A stretch of DNA of 64,000 bases from Pseudosulfitobacter pseudonitzschiae (GCF_900129395.1 NZ_FQVP01000001.1:806001-870000), one strand, 5' to 3'. Positions 53,987 to 63,314 are shown, numbered from the stretch's first letter. Numbers and translations are program-made. Notes: generated from the sequence alone by a model not told the origin.

Positions 53987-54741
53987 TACACCACCTCGGA
54001 CAGGATATCTGCGTAGCCGTTGTTCTCGACTTCCAGTGCCAGCTCGGGGCCGCCGGTCTTGATGATGCGGCCATCGGCCATGATGTGCACCACGTCGGGT
54101 TTGATGTGGTCCAGCAGACGCTGGTAGTGGGTGATCACAAGGAACCCGCGCCCTTCATCACGCAGCGCGTTCACACCTTCGGAAACCAGCTTCATCGCGT
54201 CAACGTCCAGACCGGAATCCGTTTCGTCCAGGATGCACATCTTGGGCTCAAGCATCGCCATCTGCAGGATTTCGTTGCGCTTTTTCTCGCCGCCCGAGAA
54301 ACCGACGTTGACGGGGCGTTTCAGCATGTCGGCGTCGATCTTCAGGGTTTTTGCCTTTTCGCGGATCACTTTCAGGAACTCGGCGGCGCTCATTTCCACT
54401 TCGCCGCGTGCCTTGCGCTGTGCGTTCACAGCGGTGCGCAGGAAGGTCATGTTGCCCACACCGGGGATTTCGACGGGGTATTGGAACGCCAGAAACAGAC
54501 CGGCGGCGGCGCGTTCTTCGGGTTCGATGTCCAGCAGGTCAACGTCACCCAGATGCGCGGTGCCTTCGGTCACTTCGTACCCCGGACGACCCGCCAGAAC
54601 ATAGGACAGCGTGGATTTGCCCGAGCCGTTGGGGCCCATGATCGCGTGCACTTTGCCCGGTTCGACCTCAAGGTTCACACCCTTCAGGATCTGCTTGTCT
54701 TCTTCTTCAAGTTGCACGTGCAAGTTATTGATTTTCAACAT
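53986..54741 (-). CDS. sufC: Fe-S cluster assembly ATPase SufC
   Basis: 251 residues, soluble ABC ATPase. Walker A GPNGSGKST, signature FSGGEKKRNEILQMAML and Walker B CILDETDSGLD. It drives conformational change of SufBD. MLKINNL at 54741 is chosen because the upstream ATG (54759) has its GGAG directly abutting it. It is separated from the polysaccharide pyruvyl transferase gene by 27 bp. Confidence 0.95.
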   Translation of the reverse strand: MLKINNLHVQLEEEDKQILKGVNLEVEPGKVHAIMGPNGSGKSTLSYVLAGRPGYEVTEGTAHLGDVDLLDIEPEERAAAGLFLAFQYPVEIPGVGNMTFLRTAVNAQRKARGEVEMSAAEFLKVIREKAKTLKIDADMLKRPVNVGFSGGEKKRNEILQMAMLEPKMCILDETDSGLDVDAMKLVSEGVNALRDEGRGFLVITHYQRLLDHIKPDVVHIMADGRIIKTGGPELALEVENNGYADILSEVV

Positions 54742-54768
54742 ATAAGTCTCTTTCTTCATCTCCGGGCG

Positions 54769-55569
54769 TCAGGCTGACGCCATATGCGGTGCGGCACGCA
54801 ACGGTGCCGGGAATGTGGTTTTCAGGGCGGCGCGGGCGCGCTTGATACCATGCGCATAGGCCTGCGGTGGCTGGGCAGAAGCGCGGTCGAAGTCAGCAAT
54901 ATCACCCATGGCGACGGGCGCAATCAGGCTGCGGCCCACGCCGGCGGCGTAGTCGTGGTATTTCAGATGGCCTTGCCCTGTGGGCGTCACCCACGTGTTC
55001 GGAACGCCATAGGCATCGGCCACGATCAGCCCATGCAGCGAAGACGCGAACACATGCGCACAGGATGCAATCTGGCGGCAGACCTCGGCGGCGTCGCCAC
55101 GCGGGTCGATCAGCAGATAGCCCAGATCGGCAGCCAACGCGGCCGCCGCGTCCACAAGCGTGTGATGCGGCACGATCCCGATGCGGTCGCTGCGTTCGGG
55201 TACATCTGTGACCACCTCGGAAATCAGCAGACCGGGGTCGCCAAAGCTGTCGGTCTCGATCTGCAACAGCGCCGCCGAAATCGGTCCGCGTACCGCCGCG
55301 ATCTGAACATGCGGCAGGAAATCGCGATTCACAGGCGCCAGCATTCCGCTGCCCCAGATCCACGGCTTCACGCCGTCGGCCCGCGCGTCTTGATGCGCAC
55401 GCCGTGCCACTTGGATGATCGAACCGATGGCGAACAAGTCAGCCTTGCCCGCACCCGCATGGGTCACGGGGCGGCCCGACACATGGGCCACCACCATGGC
55501 AGAGATCGCGTCACCGAAATTCGGCACCGCCTTCCACCAATGCAAGGCTATGGGATCACCCGCCGTCAT
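54769..55569 (-). CDS. Polysaccharide pyruvyl transferase family protein
   Basis: 266 residues. ALHWWKAVPNFGDAISAMVV at the N-terminus, WIWGSGML, AVRGPISAALLQIETDSFGDPGLLISEV and VFASSLHGLIVADAYGVP are the pyruvyl transferase signature (N-F-G-D, S-S-L-H-G). Members put ketal-linked pyruvate on sugars of exopolysaccharide or wall polymers using phosphoenolpyruvate. It lies between sufB (3 bp) and sufC (27 bp), an odd place for a sugar-modifying enzyme, and no other polysaccharide genes are near. It could modify an unknown acceptor or serve a non-polysaccharide role. Confidence 0.85.
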   Translation of the reverse strand: MTAGDPIALHWWKAVPNFGDAISAMVVAHVSGRPVTHAGAGKADLFAIGSIIQVARRAHQDARADGVKPWIWGSGMLAPVNRDFLPHVQIAAVRGPISAALLQIETDSFGDPGLLISEVVTDVPERSDRIGIVPHHTLVDAAAALAADLGYLLIDPRGDAAEVCRQIASCAHVFASSLHGLIVADAYGVPNTWVTPTGQGHLKYHDYAAGVGRSLIAPVAMGDIADFDRASAQPPQAYAHGIKRARAALKTTFPAPLRAAPHMASA

Positions 55570-55572
55570 GAA

Positions 55573-57099
55573 TCAGCCCACCGACCCTTCCAGCGAAATC
55601 GCGACAAGCGCCTGGGCTTCCATCGCAAATTCCATCGGCAGCGCCTGCAACACGTCCTTGCAGAAGCCGTTGACGACCAGCGCCACAGCCTCTTCCTCGT
55701 CCATCCCGCGCGACCGGCAATAGAACAACTGATCGTCGTCCACCTTGGAGGTTGTCGCCTCGTGCTCGACGCGGCTCGAGTTGTTCTTGACCTCGATGTA
55801 GGGCACCGTGTGCGCCCCGCATTTGTCACCGATCAGCAGGCTGTCACACTGGGTATAGTTGCGCGATTCCTTGGCCTTTGGGTGCATCGACACAAGCCCG
55901 CGATAGGTGTTCTGCGCCTTGCCCGCGCTGATCCCCTTGGACACGATCCGCGACTTGGTCCGCTTGCCCAGATGGACCATCTTGGTGCCGGTGTCGGCCT
56001 GCTGCATGTTGTTGGCGATGGCGATGGAATAAAACTCGCCCTGTGAATCGTCCCCGCGCAGAATGCACGACGGGTATTTCCACGTCACGGCAGATCCGGT
56101 TTCCACCTGGGTCCACATCACCTTGGCCCGGTCGCCCCGGCAATCGGCGCGTTTGGTCACAAAGTTATAGATGCCGCCCTTGCCGTTCTCGTCACCGGGA
56201 TACCAGTTCTGAACGGTCGAATATTTCACTTCGGCGTCTTCTTCGATGATGATCTCGACCACGGCGGCGTGCAGTTGCGCGATGTCGCGTGCGGGTGCGG
56301 TACACCCTTCCAGATAGGACACATAGCTGCCCTTGTCGGCGATGATCAGCGTGCGTTCAAACTGGCCGGTGTTTTCCGCGTTGATGCGGAAATAGGTCGA
56401 CAGCTCCATCGGGCAGCGCACGCCCGGCGGCACGTAAACGAACGAGCCGTCCGAGAACACGGCAGAGTTCAGCGTGGCATAAAAGTTGTCGCTGACAGGG
56501 ACGACCGAGCCCAGATATTTCTTCACCAGATCGGGATATTCGCGGATCGCTTCCGAGATCGAGCAGAAGATCACACCGGCCTTTTTCAACTCGGCCTGGA
56601 ACGTCGTGCCGACGGATACGGAATCAAAAACCGCATCCACAGCCACCTTGCGCCCTTCGGCGGGGGCGTTTTCCGCGCCCTCGACGCCGGCCAGGATCAT
56701 CTGTTCCTTCAGCGGAATGCCCAGCTTTGCATAGGTTTCCAGCAGCTTGGGGTCGACCTCGTCCAGCGACTTGGGCTTCACGGCCATGCTTTTGGGGCGG
56801 GCATAGTAGTACTGGTCCTGAAAGTCGATTTCGGGATAGTCGACCATCGCCCAGTCAGGCTCTTCCTTGGTCAGCCAGCGCTCATAGGCCTCCAGCCGCC
56901 ATTCGGTCATCCACGCCGGTTCTTCGTTCTTCTCGGAAATCAGCTTTACGATGTCCGGTGTCAGCCCCTTGGGCGCATAGTCCATCTCGATGTCGGTGTT
57001 CCAGCCGTGCTTGTAAGCACCGCCCACCTCGCGGACCGCGTCAACGGTCTCCTGGTCGACACCCTCTTTAACGCCGTCATTTTCCAATACTTTGTCCAA
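55573..57099 (-). CDS. sufB: Fe-S cluster assembly protein SufB
   Basis: 508 residues, full length. [46 protein letters not shown] and the C-terminal [34 protein letters not shown] are hallmark blocks; YLEGCTAP holds the cysteine that accepts sulfur. It is the main scaffold subunit. The start is TTG at 57099 (reads LDKVLEND) 6 bases after AGGAAG; the next ATG is much further in. It lies 31 bp after the nifS-like gene. Confidence 0.96.
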   Translation of the reverse strand: MDKVLENDGVKEGVDQETVDAVREVGGAYKHGWNTDIEMDYAPKGLTPDIVKLISEKNEEPAWMTEWRLEAYERWLTKEEPDWAMVDYPEIDFQDQYYYARPKSMAVKPKSLDEVDPKLLETYAKLGIPLKEQMILAGVEGAENAPAEGRKVAVDAVFDSVSVGTTFQAELKKAGVIFCSISEAIREYPDLVKKYLGSVVPVSDNFYATLNSAVFSDGSFVYVPPGVRCPMELSTYFRINAENTGQFERTLIIADKGSYVSYLEGCTAPARDIAQLHAAVVEIIIEEDAEVKYSTVQNWYPGDENGKGGIYNFVTKRADCRGDRAKVMWTQVETGSAVTWKYPSCILRGDDSQGEFYSIAIANNMQQADTGTKMVHLGKRTKSRIVSKGISAGKAQNTYRGLVSMHPKAKESRNYTQCDSLLIGDKCGAHTVPYIEVKNNSSRVEHEATTSKVDDDQLFYCRSRGMDEEEAVALVVNGFCKDVLQALPMEFAMEAQALVAISLEGSVG

Positions 57100-57130
57100 A
57101 CCAGACTTCCTTCTATTAAGGCGCCACGCA

Positions 57131-58198
57131 TCAAGCGGCGCGCGCCTCGTGTTTTCTCAGCTTGCCGGTCCATGCATCAATGAACCGCAGCACATCATCC
57201 TCTGTCGTCTCCAGCCCCAGCGACACGCGCAGCGCACTGGCAGCATCGGCGGGCACAAATCCCATCGCGGTCAGCACCCGGCTGGCGCGCACCTTGCCGC
57301 TGGAACAGGCAGACCCTGCAGACACCGCAAACCCTGCAAGGTCCATCTGCATCACTTGCGTCTCGCCCTTCCATCCGGGGGTGACGAAACAGCTGGTGTT
57401 GGGCAGCCTGTGGGGCACAGACAGCGATTCTGCGCCGCCCCTATCTTTCCCGACAAAAATAGTCTTCTTTGACGCAGCCTCAAGACCGTTTTCTAGAATA
57501 TTTCTAAGTTCCGCAACCCGGTCCCAGCGGCCCTCTGCCACATCGCGCACAGCCGCCTTGGCTGCGGCGGCAAAACCCACCATGCCGATGATGTTTTCCG
57601 TGCCTGACCGACGGCCCATTTCCTGCCCGCCGCCCTTGATCTGCGCGGGCACTTCCTGCCCCCGCCGCAAGACCAGCGCGCCGATGCCCTTTGGCCCACC
57701 CAGCTTGTGCGCCGACACCAAGGCCATGCGCGCACCCGAGGCCATGAAATCCAGCGGCATCTTGCCAAAGACCTGTGTCATGTCGCACACAGCGATCCCG
57801 GCGGGCACATTCTGGATCACACCGGTTTCGGAATTTGCCAGTTGCAACACCGACGCACCCGCATCTTCGACGGTTACGCGCCCTTGCGCATCCACCGCCA
57901 GTGCATCGCGCACCCAGGCACCGACCGCATCGTGTTCCACCGCAGCACCCGCCAGATCACGCCCCGCACAGGCCAGCCCCGCCGCCTCGGTCGCGCCCGA
58001 GGTGAAAACGATATCCGCCTCGACCGCCCCCAGCGCCTCGGCCACATCCGCGCGCGCACGCTCCATCAGCGACTTGGCCGCGCGCCCTTCGGCGTGGACG
58101 CTGGAGGGATTGCCCACAACGTCCATCGCCGCGATCATCGCCGCGCGCGCCTCGGCCCGCAAAGGGCTGGTTGCATTGTGATCCAGATAGACCCGCAT
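57131..58198 (-). CDS. Cysteine desulfurase, NifS/IscS type
   Basis: 355 residues. [21 protein letters not shown] at the start, the PLP lysine in [13 protein letters not shown], and the catalytic loop [22 protein letters not shown] with its cysteine. The longer loop marks the NifS/IscS group, so the operon holds two different desulfurases (this and SufS). Two neighbouring ATGs (58201, 58198) are possible. It follows iscR by 73 bp. An IscR-like box occurs within its coding sequence. Confidence 0.92.
   Translation of the reverse strand: MRVYLDHNATSPLRAEARAAMIAAMDVVGNPSSVHAEGRAAKSLMERARADVAEALGAVEADIVFTSGATEAAGLACAGRDLAGAAVEHDAVGAWVRDALAVDAQGRVTVEDAGASVLQLANSETGVIQNVPAGIAVCDMTQVFGKMPLDFMASGARMALVSAHKLGGPKGIGALVLRRGQEVPAQIKGGGQEMGRRSGTENIIGMVGFAAAAKAAVRDVAEGRWDRVAELRNILENGLEAASKKTIFVGKDRGGAESLSVPHRLPNTSCFVTPGWKGETQVMQMDLAGFAVSAGSACSSGKVRASRVLTAMGFVPADAASALRVSLGLETTEDDVLRFIDAWTGKLRKHEARAA
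57493..57507. promoter_or_regulatory. Internal IscR-like box
   Basis: CTAGAA-TAT-TTCTAA within the nifS-like gene differs by one base from the TTAGAA-N3-TTCTAA element in front of iscR. It lies about 390 bp upstream of the sufB start. It may be chance in a codon-constrained stretch, or a second control point inside the operon. Confidence 0.3.
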
Positions 58199-58271
58199 CA
58201 TACTTTCTCTGGTTAAATACCTCCCGTAGGGCTCCCACGGGAACAGGGGCCGCGCCCCCATAACTTCGACC

Positions 58272-58730
58272 TTATTCGTCCACCAGCGCAAACAGGTTCG
58301 GCACTGCCGGACAGGGGGCCAGTTCGTTGTCGATCACATCTGACAGCCGCGTCTGATGCAGGAACACGTAGACATGCGCGCTCAACCCCTCCCACAGGCG
58401 GTTGTTCAGCGACTGCGCCCGACTGCCCGACGTGCCACCCGACACCCCTGCCCCCTTGTGCATCGCGTCGACCTTTTCATCGACGGCCTCCAGCACATCG
58501 ACGACACGGATTTCGGACGCAGGCCGCGCAAGCCGATAGCCGCCCCCCGGACCGCGCACCGACATCACCAGCTTGGCGCGGCGCAGTTTGACAAAGAGCT
58601 GTTCCAGATAGGGCAACGACACCGACTGGCGGGTCGCAATATCCCCAAGGCTGACCAAAGTCCCCTCGGGCTGCAACGCAATGTCGGACAGCGCCACCAT
58701 CGCGTAGCGTCCTTTTGTCGACAGCTTCAT
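58272..58730 (-). CDS. iscR: Rrf2 family regulator IscR (single-cysteine type)
   Basis: 152 residues. The N-terminal winged helix is typical (MKLSTKGRYAMVALSDIAL, SVSLPYLEQLFVKLRRAKLVMSVRGPGGGYRLARP). In E. coli IscR three cysteines around 92-104 bind the Fe-S cluster; here that stretch (HKGAGVSGGTSGSRA) has none, and Cys140 near the C-terminus is the only cysteine. Rhodobacter sphaeroides IscR is reported as a new type lacking the usual cysteines, so this fits the order. ATG at 58730 behind GAGGAGG. First gene of the Suf operon. Confidence 0.93.
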   Translation of the reverse strand: MKLSTKGRYAMVALSDIALQPEGTLVSLGDIATRQSVSLPYLEQLFVKLRRAKLVMSVRGPGGGYRLARPASEIRVVDVLEAVDEKVDAMHKGAGVSGGTSGSRAQSLNNRLWEGLSAHVYVFLHQTRLSDVIDNELAPCPAVPNLFALVDE

Positions 58731-58836
58731 TCTTTGCCTCCTCAAAGTCCGCTGAACGCAGTGACAGATTGACCTCTGCGCGCCAAGGGCCTACATCAAT
58801 TCGAACCGCAAGGGACAGAGCTGTCCGTTGCTTCAT

Positions 58837-58851
58837 TTAGAACCGTTCTAA
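58837..58851. promoter_or_regulatory. IscR/iron-responsive box upstream of iscR
   Basis: TTAGAACCGTTCTAA: perfect 6-bp arms with a 3-bp spacer, 107 bp upstream of the iscR start and 61 bp upstream of the divergent hydrolase gene. It resembles, as far as I recall, the palindrome called Iron-Rhodo-box predicted before iron and Suf genes of Rhodobacterales and proposed to be an IscR site. Confidence 0.6.
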
Positions 58852-58911
58852 GGTAACTGAGCGATTTCGTCAAGAAATCCGGTCCTTGAAACGCCAAATC
58901 ACAGGATGCCC

Positions 58912-59565
58912 ATGCCCGAGGTCATTTTTCCCGGACCCGAAGGCCGCCTCGAAGGCCGCTATCACCCGCAAAAAGAACGTGACGCCCCGATTGCAATCGT
59001 TCTGCATCCCCACCCCCAGTTCGGCGGCACGATGAATCACAAGGTGGTTCACCGTATGCACTATGCGTTCTACAATATGGGTTTCACCGTTCTGCGGTTC
59101 AACTTCCGTGGCGTGGGCCGCAGCCAGGGTGAATACGATCAGGGCATCGGCGAATTGTCGGATGCCGCCTCGGCGCTCGATTACCTGCAGTCGATGAACA
59201 ACAACTCGAAGCATTGCTGGGTCGCGGGCTTTTCCTTCGGCGCGTGGATCGGGATGCAGCTGCTGATGCGCCGCCCCGAGATCACCGGCTTTATCTCGGT
59301 CTCACCGCCTGCGAACATGTACGACTTTTCGTTCCTGGCGCCCTGCCCGGCATCGGGTCTGGTGATCAACGGCACCGCCGACCGCGTGGCCCCGCCCGCC
59401 GACACAACGGCGCTGGTGAACAAGCTGCACGAGCAAAAGGGCATCACCATCACCCACACCGAGGTCGAAGGCGCCGGCCACTTCTTTGAAGAGCCGCACC
59501 TTGACACCCTGATCGGCGCCACAACCGATTATGTGAAACGCCGCCTGACGGAAAACAGCCGCTGA
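58912..59565 (+). CDS. Alpha/beta hydrolase (dienelactone-hydrolase-like)
   Basis: 217 residues, cytoplasmic. The oxyanion-forming HPHPQFGGTMNHKVVH and the nucleophile Ser in AGFSFGAWIG fit an alpha/beta hydrolase; likely acid Asp in NGTADRVAPP and His in EGAGHFFEE complete the triad. This compact form (COG2945) is widespread and uncharacterised. AGGA is 6 bases from the ATG at 58912; an ATG two codons earlier is also possible. Divergent from iscR, sharing the region with the IscR-like box, so iron control is conceivable. Its stop overlaps the next start (TGATG). Confidence 0.85.
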   Translation: MPEVIFPGPEGRLEGRYHPQKERDAPIAIVLHPHPQFGGTMNHKVVHRMHYAFYNMGFTVLRFNFRGVGRSQGEYDQGIGELSDAASALDYLQSMNNNSKHCWVAGFSFGAWIGMQLLMRRPEITGFISVSPPANMYDFSFLAPCPASGLVINGTADRVAPPADTTALVNKLHEQKGITITHTEVEGAGHFFEEPHLDTLIGATTDYVKRRLTENSR

Positions 59566-59801
59566 TGACCGATCCTTCGGTTCAGGAGATGGCCAACAAA
59601 CTGGCCGAAGAATGCATCGCCGTTCAACGCAAGATCGGCGATGACCGGCTGTTCATGAAGCTGGGCGAGGTTCTGGGCGCATCGTCGCAAACGCTGGAAG
59701 AGGCGTTTCTGACGGCGGTGCGCACCCGGCTGGCCGAACAACAGGGCCGCGCGTTTCTGGTCAAGAAACTCAAAGAGTTCCAAAGCCAAACTGACGTATA
59801 G
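59565..59801 (+). CDS. Small conserved-looking protein of unknown function
   Basis: 78 residues, predicted almost wholly helical and charged (MTDPSVQEMANKLAEECIAV, ...FLVKKLKEFQSQT). No signal peptide, membrane segment or motif that I recognise. It is translationally coupled to the hydrolase gene and is 9 bp before the HD gene, so it is probably real. Confidence 0.65.
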   Translation: MTDPSVQEMANKLAEECIAVQRKIGDDRLFMKLGEVLGASSQTLEEAFLTAVRTRLAEQQGRAFLVKKLKEFQSQTDV

Positions 59802-59810
59802 GCCAGACCG

Positions 59811-60428
59811 ATGACTGCACCTGCGCCCGCGATGGATCTGACCACCGACCAACGGGACCGGCTTGACCAGCAGATGAGCTTCCTGCGCGAGGCGGACAAG
59901 CTCAAGGGCGTGCTGCGTGCATCCAAATTGCTCGACAATTCCCGGCGCGAAAACTCGGCGGAACACTCGTGGCACATCATGCTGTATGCCACCGTTCTGG
60001 GAGAACATGCCGGGCCTGATGTCGACGTATCTCGCGTGCTGCGGATGCTGTTGATCCACGACATTGTCGAGATCGACGCAGGCGACGCGCCCATTCACGG
60101 CCATGTCGATCACGAAGCGATGGCGCTGAAAGAAGCCGCCGCCGCCTACCGGCTGTTCAACCTGCTGCCCCCCGACCAGGCCCGCGATTTCCGCGCGCTG
60201 TGGGACGAGTTCGAAGCCGCACAAAGCCCGGACGCCCAATTCGCCAAGGCCATCGACCGCACCCAGACGCCCGTGGGCAACCTGTACAGCGGTGGCGGCT
60301 CTTGGATCGAATACAACGTGACGATGGATCAGCTGGATGCCCGCGTCGGCACCCCCATCAACCGTGGCGCACCGGTCCTGTGGGCGTGGCTGCGCCCGCT
60401 GCTGGCTGGTTTTTTCGCAAAACGCTGA
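59811..60428 (+). CDS. HD domain phosphohydrolase (YfbR/HDDC2-like)
   Basis: 205 residues. The HD-domain metal set is visible: His in ENSAEHSWHI, HD in LLIHDIVEIDAGD and the later Asp in AKAIDRTQTP. The layout (FLREADKLKGVLRASKL at the N-terminus, GNLYSGGGSWIEY later) fits the 5'-deoxynucleotidase YfbR/HDDC2 group, which removes phosphate from dNMPs. Third gene of a small operon with the hydrolase and the 78-residue protein. Confidence 0.88.
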   Translation: MTAPAPAMDLTTDQRDRLDQQMSFLREADKLKGVLRASKLLDNSRRENSAEHSWHIMLYATVLGEHAGPDVDVSRVLRMLLIHDIVEIDAGDAPIHGHVDHEAMALKEAAAAYRLFNLLPPDQARDFRALWDEFEAAQSPDAQFAKAIDRTQTPVGNLYSGGGSWIEYNVTMDQLDARVGTPINRGAPVLWAWLRPLLAGFFAKR

Positions 60429-60533
60429 TTTTCTTTCAGCGCCTCTGAAACTTTCCGCGCCCTCTTACGTGACTGCTTGCAAGTGGCACGGAACGAATCC
60501 GGCTGCGCATGAACCAACATGAGGATTTTGAAG

Positions 60534-60947
60534 ATGAAAACCGCATTGATCGCACTTGCCCTTTCCGTCTCGGCCACCGGCGTGTTTGCCGCTGCACACG
60601 CGATGGCACCCTCTGTCGAAGCCGCTGACCAATCCGTTGAAAACGGGGTTGTTGCAGCTGACAAGGTCGTCGCCGGCGAAAACGGCTGGATGGTGGTGCA
60701 CCGCACCGATGCCGACATGAAGCCCGGCCCTGTCGTCGGCTATGCGCCGCTGCGCAAGGGGGACAACATGGACGTCGCGGCGATCCTTCAGGAAGAAGTG
60801 AAACCCGGCGATATGCTGATGCTGATGGTCCACGGTGAAACCGGCGGCATGAAAGCCGGCGTGTTCGAATACACACTGGGCGCCAAGGAAGACGGCCCCA
60901 TCAAGATCGAGGACAAGCTGGTGATGCAGGTCATCACGGCCAAGTAA
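60534..60947 (+). CDS. DUF7282-like secreted protein
   Basis: 137 residues. A Sec signal peptide (MKTALIALALSVSATGVFAAAHA) is followed by one beta-rich domain: ADQSVENGVVAADKVVAGENGWMVVHRTDADMKPGPVVGYAPLRKGDNMDVAAIL resembles DUF7282, first known from archaeal and bacterial surface proteins. Likely periplasmic, function unknown. The ATG at 60534 has GAGG 9 bases upstream; an ATG at 60519 would add five residues to the signal. Monocistronic, followed by a terminator. Confidence 0.78.
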   Translation: MKTALIALALSVSATGVFAAAHAMAPSVEAADQSVENGVVAADKVVAGENGWMVVHRTDADMKPGPVVGYAPLRKGDNMDVAAILQEEVKPGDMLMLMVHGETGGMKAGVFEYTLGAKEDGPIKIEDKLVMQVITAK

Positions 60948-60997
60948 ACCCTTAAGGAATGCCAAGGCGCGGTTCATCCGCGCCGATCCGGCAGGTC

Positions 60998-61032
60998 AAA
61001 CGCCGCTGTCCCCCCATGACGGCGGCGTTTTT
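60998..61032 (+). terminator. Rho-independent terminator
   Basis: AAACGCCGC (60998-61006) pairs with GCGGCGTTT (61022-61030), followed by TT; located 51 bp after the DUF7282-like gene. Confidence 0.7.
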
Positions 61033-61213
61033 CGTTTTCAGCCCTGCAAACTGCCTGCATGGACAGCACCTGCGCACCGCGCGCGGGCATCCGCCGAGGC
61101 TGTTTGAAAACAGGTGCGACAAATCGGTATACATTTGTATACACTCTTTCCGAACGCCCCCTTGTGCGCTAGACCAATGCCAACCCAAAACATCCTTTGA
61201 AAAGGAAATGCGC

Positions 61214-62428
61214 ATGAGCAAGATCAAGGTTGAGAACCCCATCGTCGAAATGGATGGCGATGAAATGACCCGCATCATCTGGGAGTTCATCAAGGAAAAG
61301 CTGATCCTGCCCTATCTGGACATCGACCTGCTGTATTACGATCTGGGCATCGAAAGCCGCGATGCGACCGACGACCAGATCACCGTGGACGCCGCCGAAA
61401 AGACCAAAGAGGTCGGCGTTGCCGTCAAATGCGCGACAATCACGCCCGACGAGGCGCGGGTCGAGGAATTTGGCCTGAAACGCATGTACCGCTCGCCCAA
61501 CGGCACCATCCGCAACATCCTGGGTGGCGTGATCTTCCGCGAACCGATCATCTGCAAGAACGTTCCGCGCCTTGTGCCCGGCTGGACCCAGCCGATTGTG
61601 GTGGGCCGCCACGCCTATGGCGACCAATACCGTGCGACCGACTTCCGCTTTCCCGGCCCCGGCAAGCTGACCATGACCTTTGTCGGTGAAGACGGGGAAA
61701 CCATCGAAAACGAAGTGTTCGATGCGCCCGCTGCCGGTGTGGCGATGGGCATGTACAACCTGGACGAGTCGATCTACGACTTTGCCCGCGCCTCGCTGAA
61801 CTACGGCCTGCAACGCGGTTTTCCGGTCTATCTGTCGACCAAGAACACCATTCTCAAGGCCTATGACGGACGCTTCAAGGACATCTTCCAAGAGGTCTAT
61901 GACGCGGAATTCGCGGACAAGTTCAAAGCCGCCAACATCTGGTACGAACACCGTCTGATTGACGACATGGTCGCCTCGGCGATGAAATGGTCGGGCGGCT
62001 ATGTCTGGGCCTGCAAGAACTATGACGGTGACGTGCAATCCGACACCGTGGCACAGGGCTTTGGCTCGCTGGGGCTGATGACATCGCTGCTGATGACCCC
62101 CGACGGCAAGATCGTCGAGGCCGAAGCCGCCCACGGCACCGTCACCCGCCACTATCGCCAGCACCAGAAGGGTGAGCAGACCTCGACCAACTCGATCGCG
62201 TCTATCTTTGCTTGGACCGGCGGGCTGAAACATCGCGGCAAGCTGGACGACAATGCGGCCCTGACCGAATTTGCCAACACGCTGGAAAAGGTCGTGGTGG
62301 ACACGGTCGAAAGCGGCTTTATGACCAAGGATCTGGCGCTGCTGGTCGGACCGGATCAGGGCTGGCTGACAACGATGGGGTTCCTTGAGAAGGTCGACGA
62401 GAACCTGAACGCCGCGTTAAAGGGCTGA
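61214..62428 (+). CDS. icd: NADP-dependent isocitrate dehydrogenase
   Basis: 404 residues, the eukaryote-like homodimeric form rather than the E. coli type. [56 protein letters not shown], the Asp ligands in [18 protein letters not shown] and [23 protein letters not shown], and [30 protein letters not shown] are defining. It converts isocitrate to 2-oxoglutarate in the TCA cycle and makes NADPH. The start is ATG at 61214 behind AAAGGA; the frame is open far upstream (to 60959) but that part spans a terminator. Confidence 0.96.
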   Translation: MSKIKVENPIVEMDGDEMTRIIWEFIKEKLILPYLDIDLLYYDLGIESRDATDDQITVDAAEKTKEVGVAVKCATITPDEARVEEFGLKRMYRSPNGTIRNILGGVIFREPIICKNVPRLVPGWTQPIVVGRHAYGDQYRATDFRFPGPGKLTMTFVGEDGETIENEVFDAPAAGVAMGMYNLDESIYDFARASLNYGLQRGFPVYLSTKNTILKAYDGRFKDIFQEVYDAEFADKFKAANIWYEHRLIDDMVASAMKWSGGYVWACKNYDGDVQSDTVAQGFGSLGLMTSLLMTPDGKIVEAEAAHGTVTRHYRQHQKGEQTSTNSIASIFAWTGGLKHRGKLDDNAALTEFANTLEKVVVDTVESGFMTKDLALLVGPDQGWLTTMGFLEKVDENLNAALKG

Positions 62429-62449
62429 TTTGCAGATCGGCGGTTTTCA

Positions 62450-62488
62450 CACACACCGGACATCCACCGCGTGAATGTCCGGTGTGTG
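62450..62488. terminator. Long hairpin between convergent genes
   Basis: CACACACCGGACAT (62450-62463) pairs perfectly with 62475-62488 over an 11-base loop, between icd and the convergent amidotransferase gene. There is no T run, so it may act as a Rho-assisted or 3'-protecting element for both messages. Confidence 0.5.
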
Positions 62489-62519
62489 AACTGCGCAGGC
62501 AGTCACAACCGCATATGCC

Positions 62520-63311
62520 TCAGGCCGCGACCCTCGCAACGTCCGCCATCGGCGTGATCTCCACGCCCGCATCCGAAAACGCCGCCAGATGCCCCGCGGG
62601 CAATTCGATCCAACCCGCCTGCCCCAGCTCCGGCGGCTCGGACACCACGAACCACCCCAGGTCATCCGCCCTACGCCGGTAATAGACCGTGGGCGCAATA
62701 TGGTCGGTCGACGTGCGCAGCACGAAAAGCCGCTGCCCGTCCATCCATGCCGCCGATGACCGCAGGTGCGGCGTGGTGCCATGGGCACGCGACATCGCCT
62801 CAAGCCTTGCATGAGCGGTGACCATCGCCACCTCGGGCGCGTCGTCCAGACCTTCGGCAATCGCGTAAAGAAACAACAACTCGCTGTCCGTCGCCCCACG
62901 CCGGTATGCATAAAGCGCATCCGAAACGCCCATATCGGCCAGCCTGCGAAACCGGTCAAACCCGCCGACCTGCCCGTTGTGCATGAAACTCCAGCGCCCG
63001 CAGGCGAAAGGATGGCAGTTGTTGCGGCTGGTGGCCGATCCGGTCGAGGCGCGCACATGCGCCATGAAGGCGTGGCTTTTGACCGTGCTGCACAGCGCCG
63101 CCAGGTTCGGATCGGACCACGCGGGGTAGACATCGCGGTACAGCCCCGGCTCTGCGCGCTCACCGTACCAGGCAACGCCCACACCGTCGCCGTTCAGCGC
63201 CGTCTTGCATTCGCTGGCCGCGCGTGACTGGTGCACCAGCGAATGGCCGGGGCTGGTCACCAACCCGTCCATAAAGATTGGTTCGCCCAGATAGGCGGCC
63301 CAACGGCACAT
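62520..63311 (-). CDS. Class II glutamine amidotransferase (YafJ/EgtC-like)
   Basis: 263 residues. The N-terminal nucleophile Cys2 (MCRWAAYLG) is exposed after Met removal; NGDGVGVAWYG, HVRASTGSATSRNNCHPF and FMHNGQVGGFDRF are glutaminase blocks, followed by ATDSELLFLYAIAEG. It hydrolyses glutamine or a related gamma-glutamyl amide. It lacks a synthase domain, as do YafJ and EgtC; no ergothioneine genes lie nearby. The DUF6356 gene ends 3 bp upstream, so both are one transcript. Confidence 0.9.
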   Translation of the reverse strand: MCRWAAYLGEPIFMDGLVTSPGHSLVHQSRAASECKTALNGDGVGVAWYGERAEPGLYRDVYPAWSDPNLAALCSTVKSHAFMAHVRASTGSATSRNNCHPFACGRWSFMHNGQVGGFDRFRRLADMGVSDALYAYRRGATDSELLFLYAIAEGLDDAPEVAMVTAHARLEAMSRAHGTTPHLRSSAAWMDGQRLFVLRTSTDHIAPTVYYRRRADDLGWFVVSEPPELGQAGWIELPAGHLAAFSDAGVEITPMADVARVAA

Positions 63312-63314
63312 CCG

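Noticed and set aside
60959-61213. Extended isocitrate dehydrogenase start
   Set aside because: The extra 85 codons cross a terminator and are Cys/Arg/Pro-rich, unlike the family.
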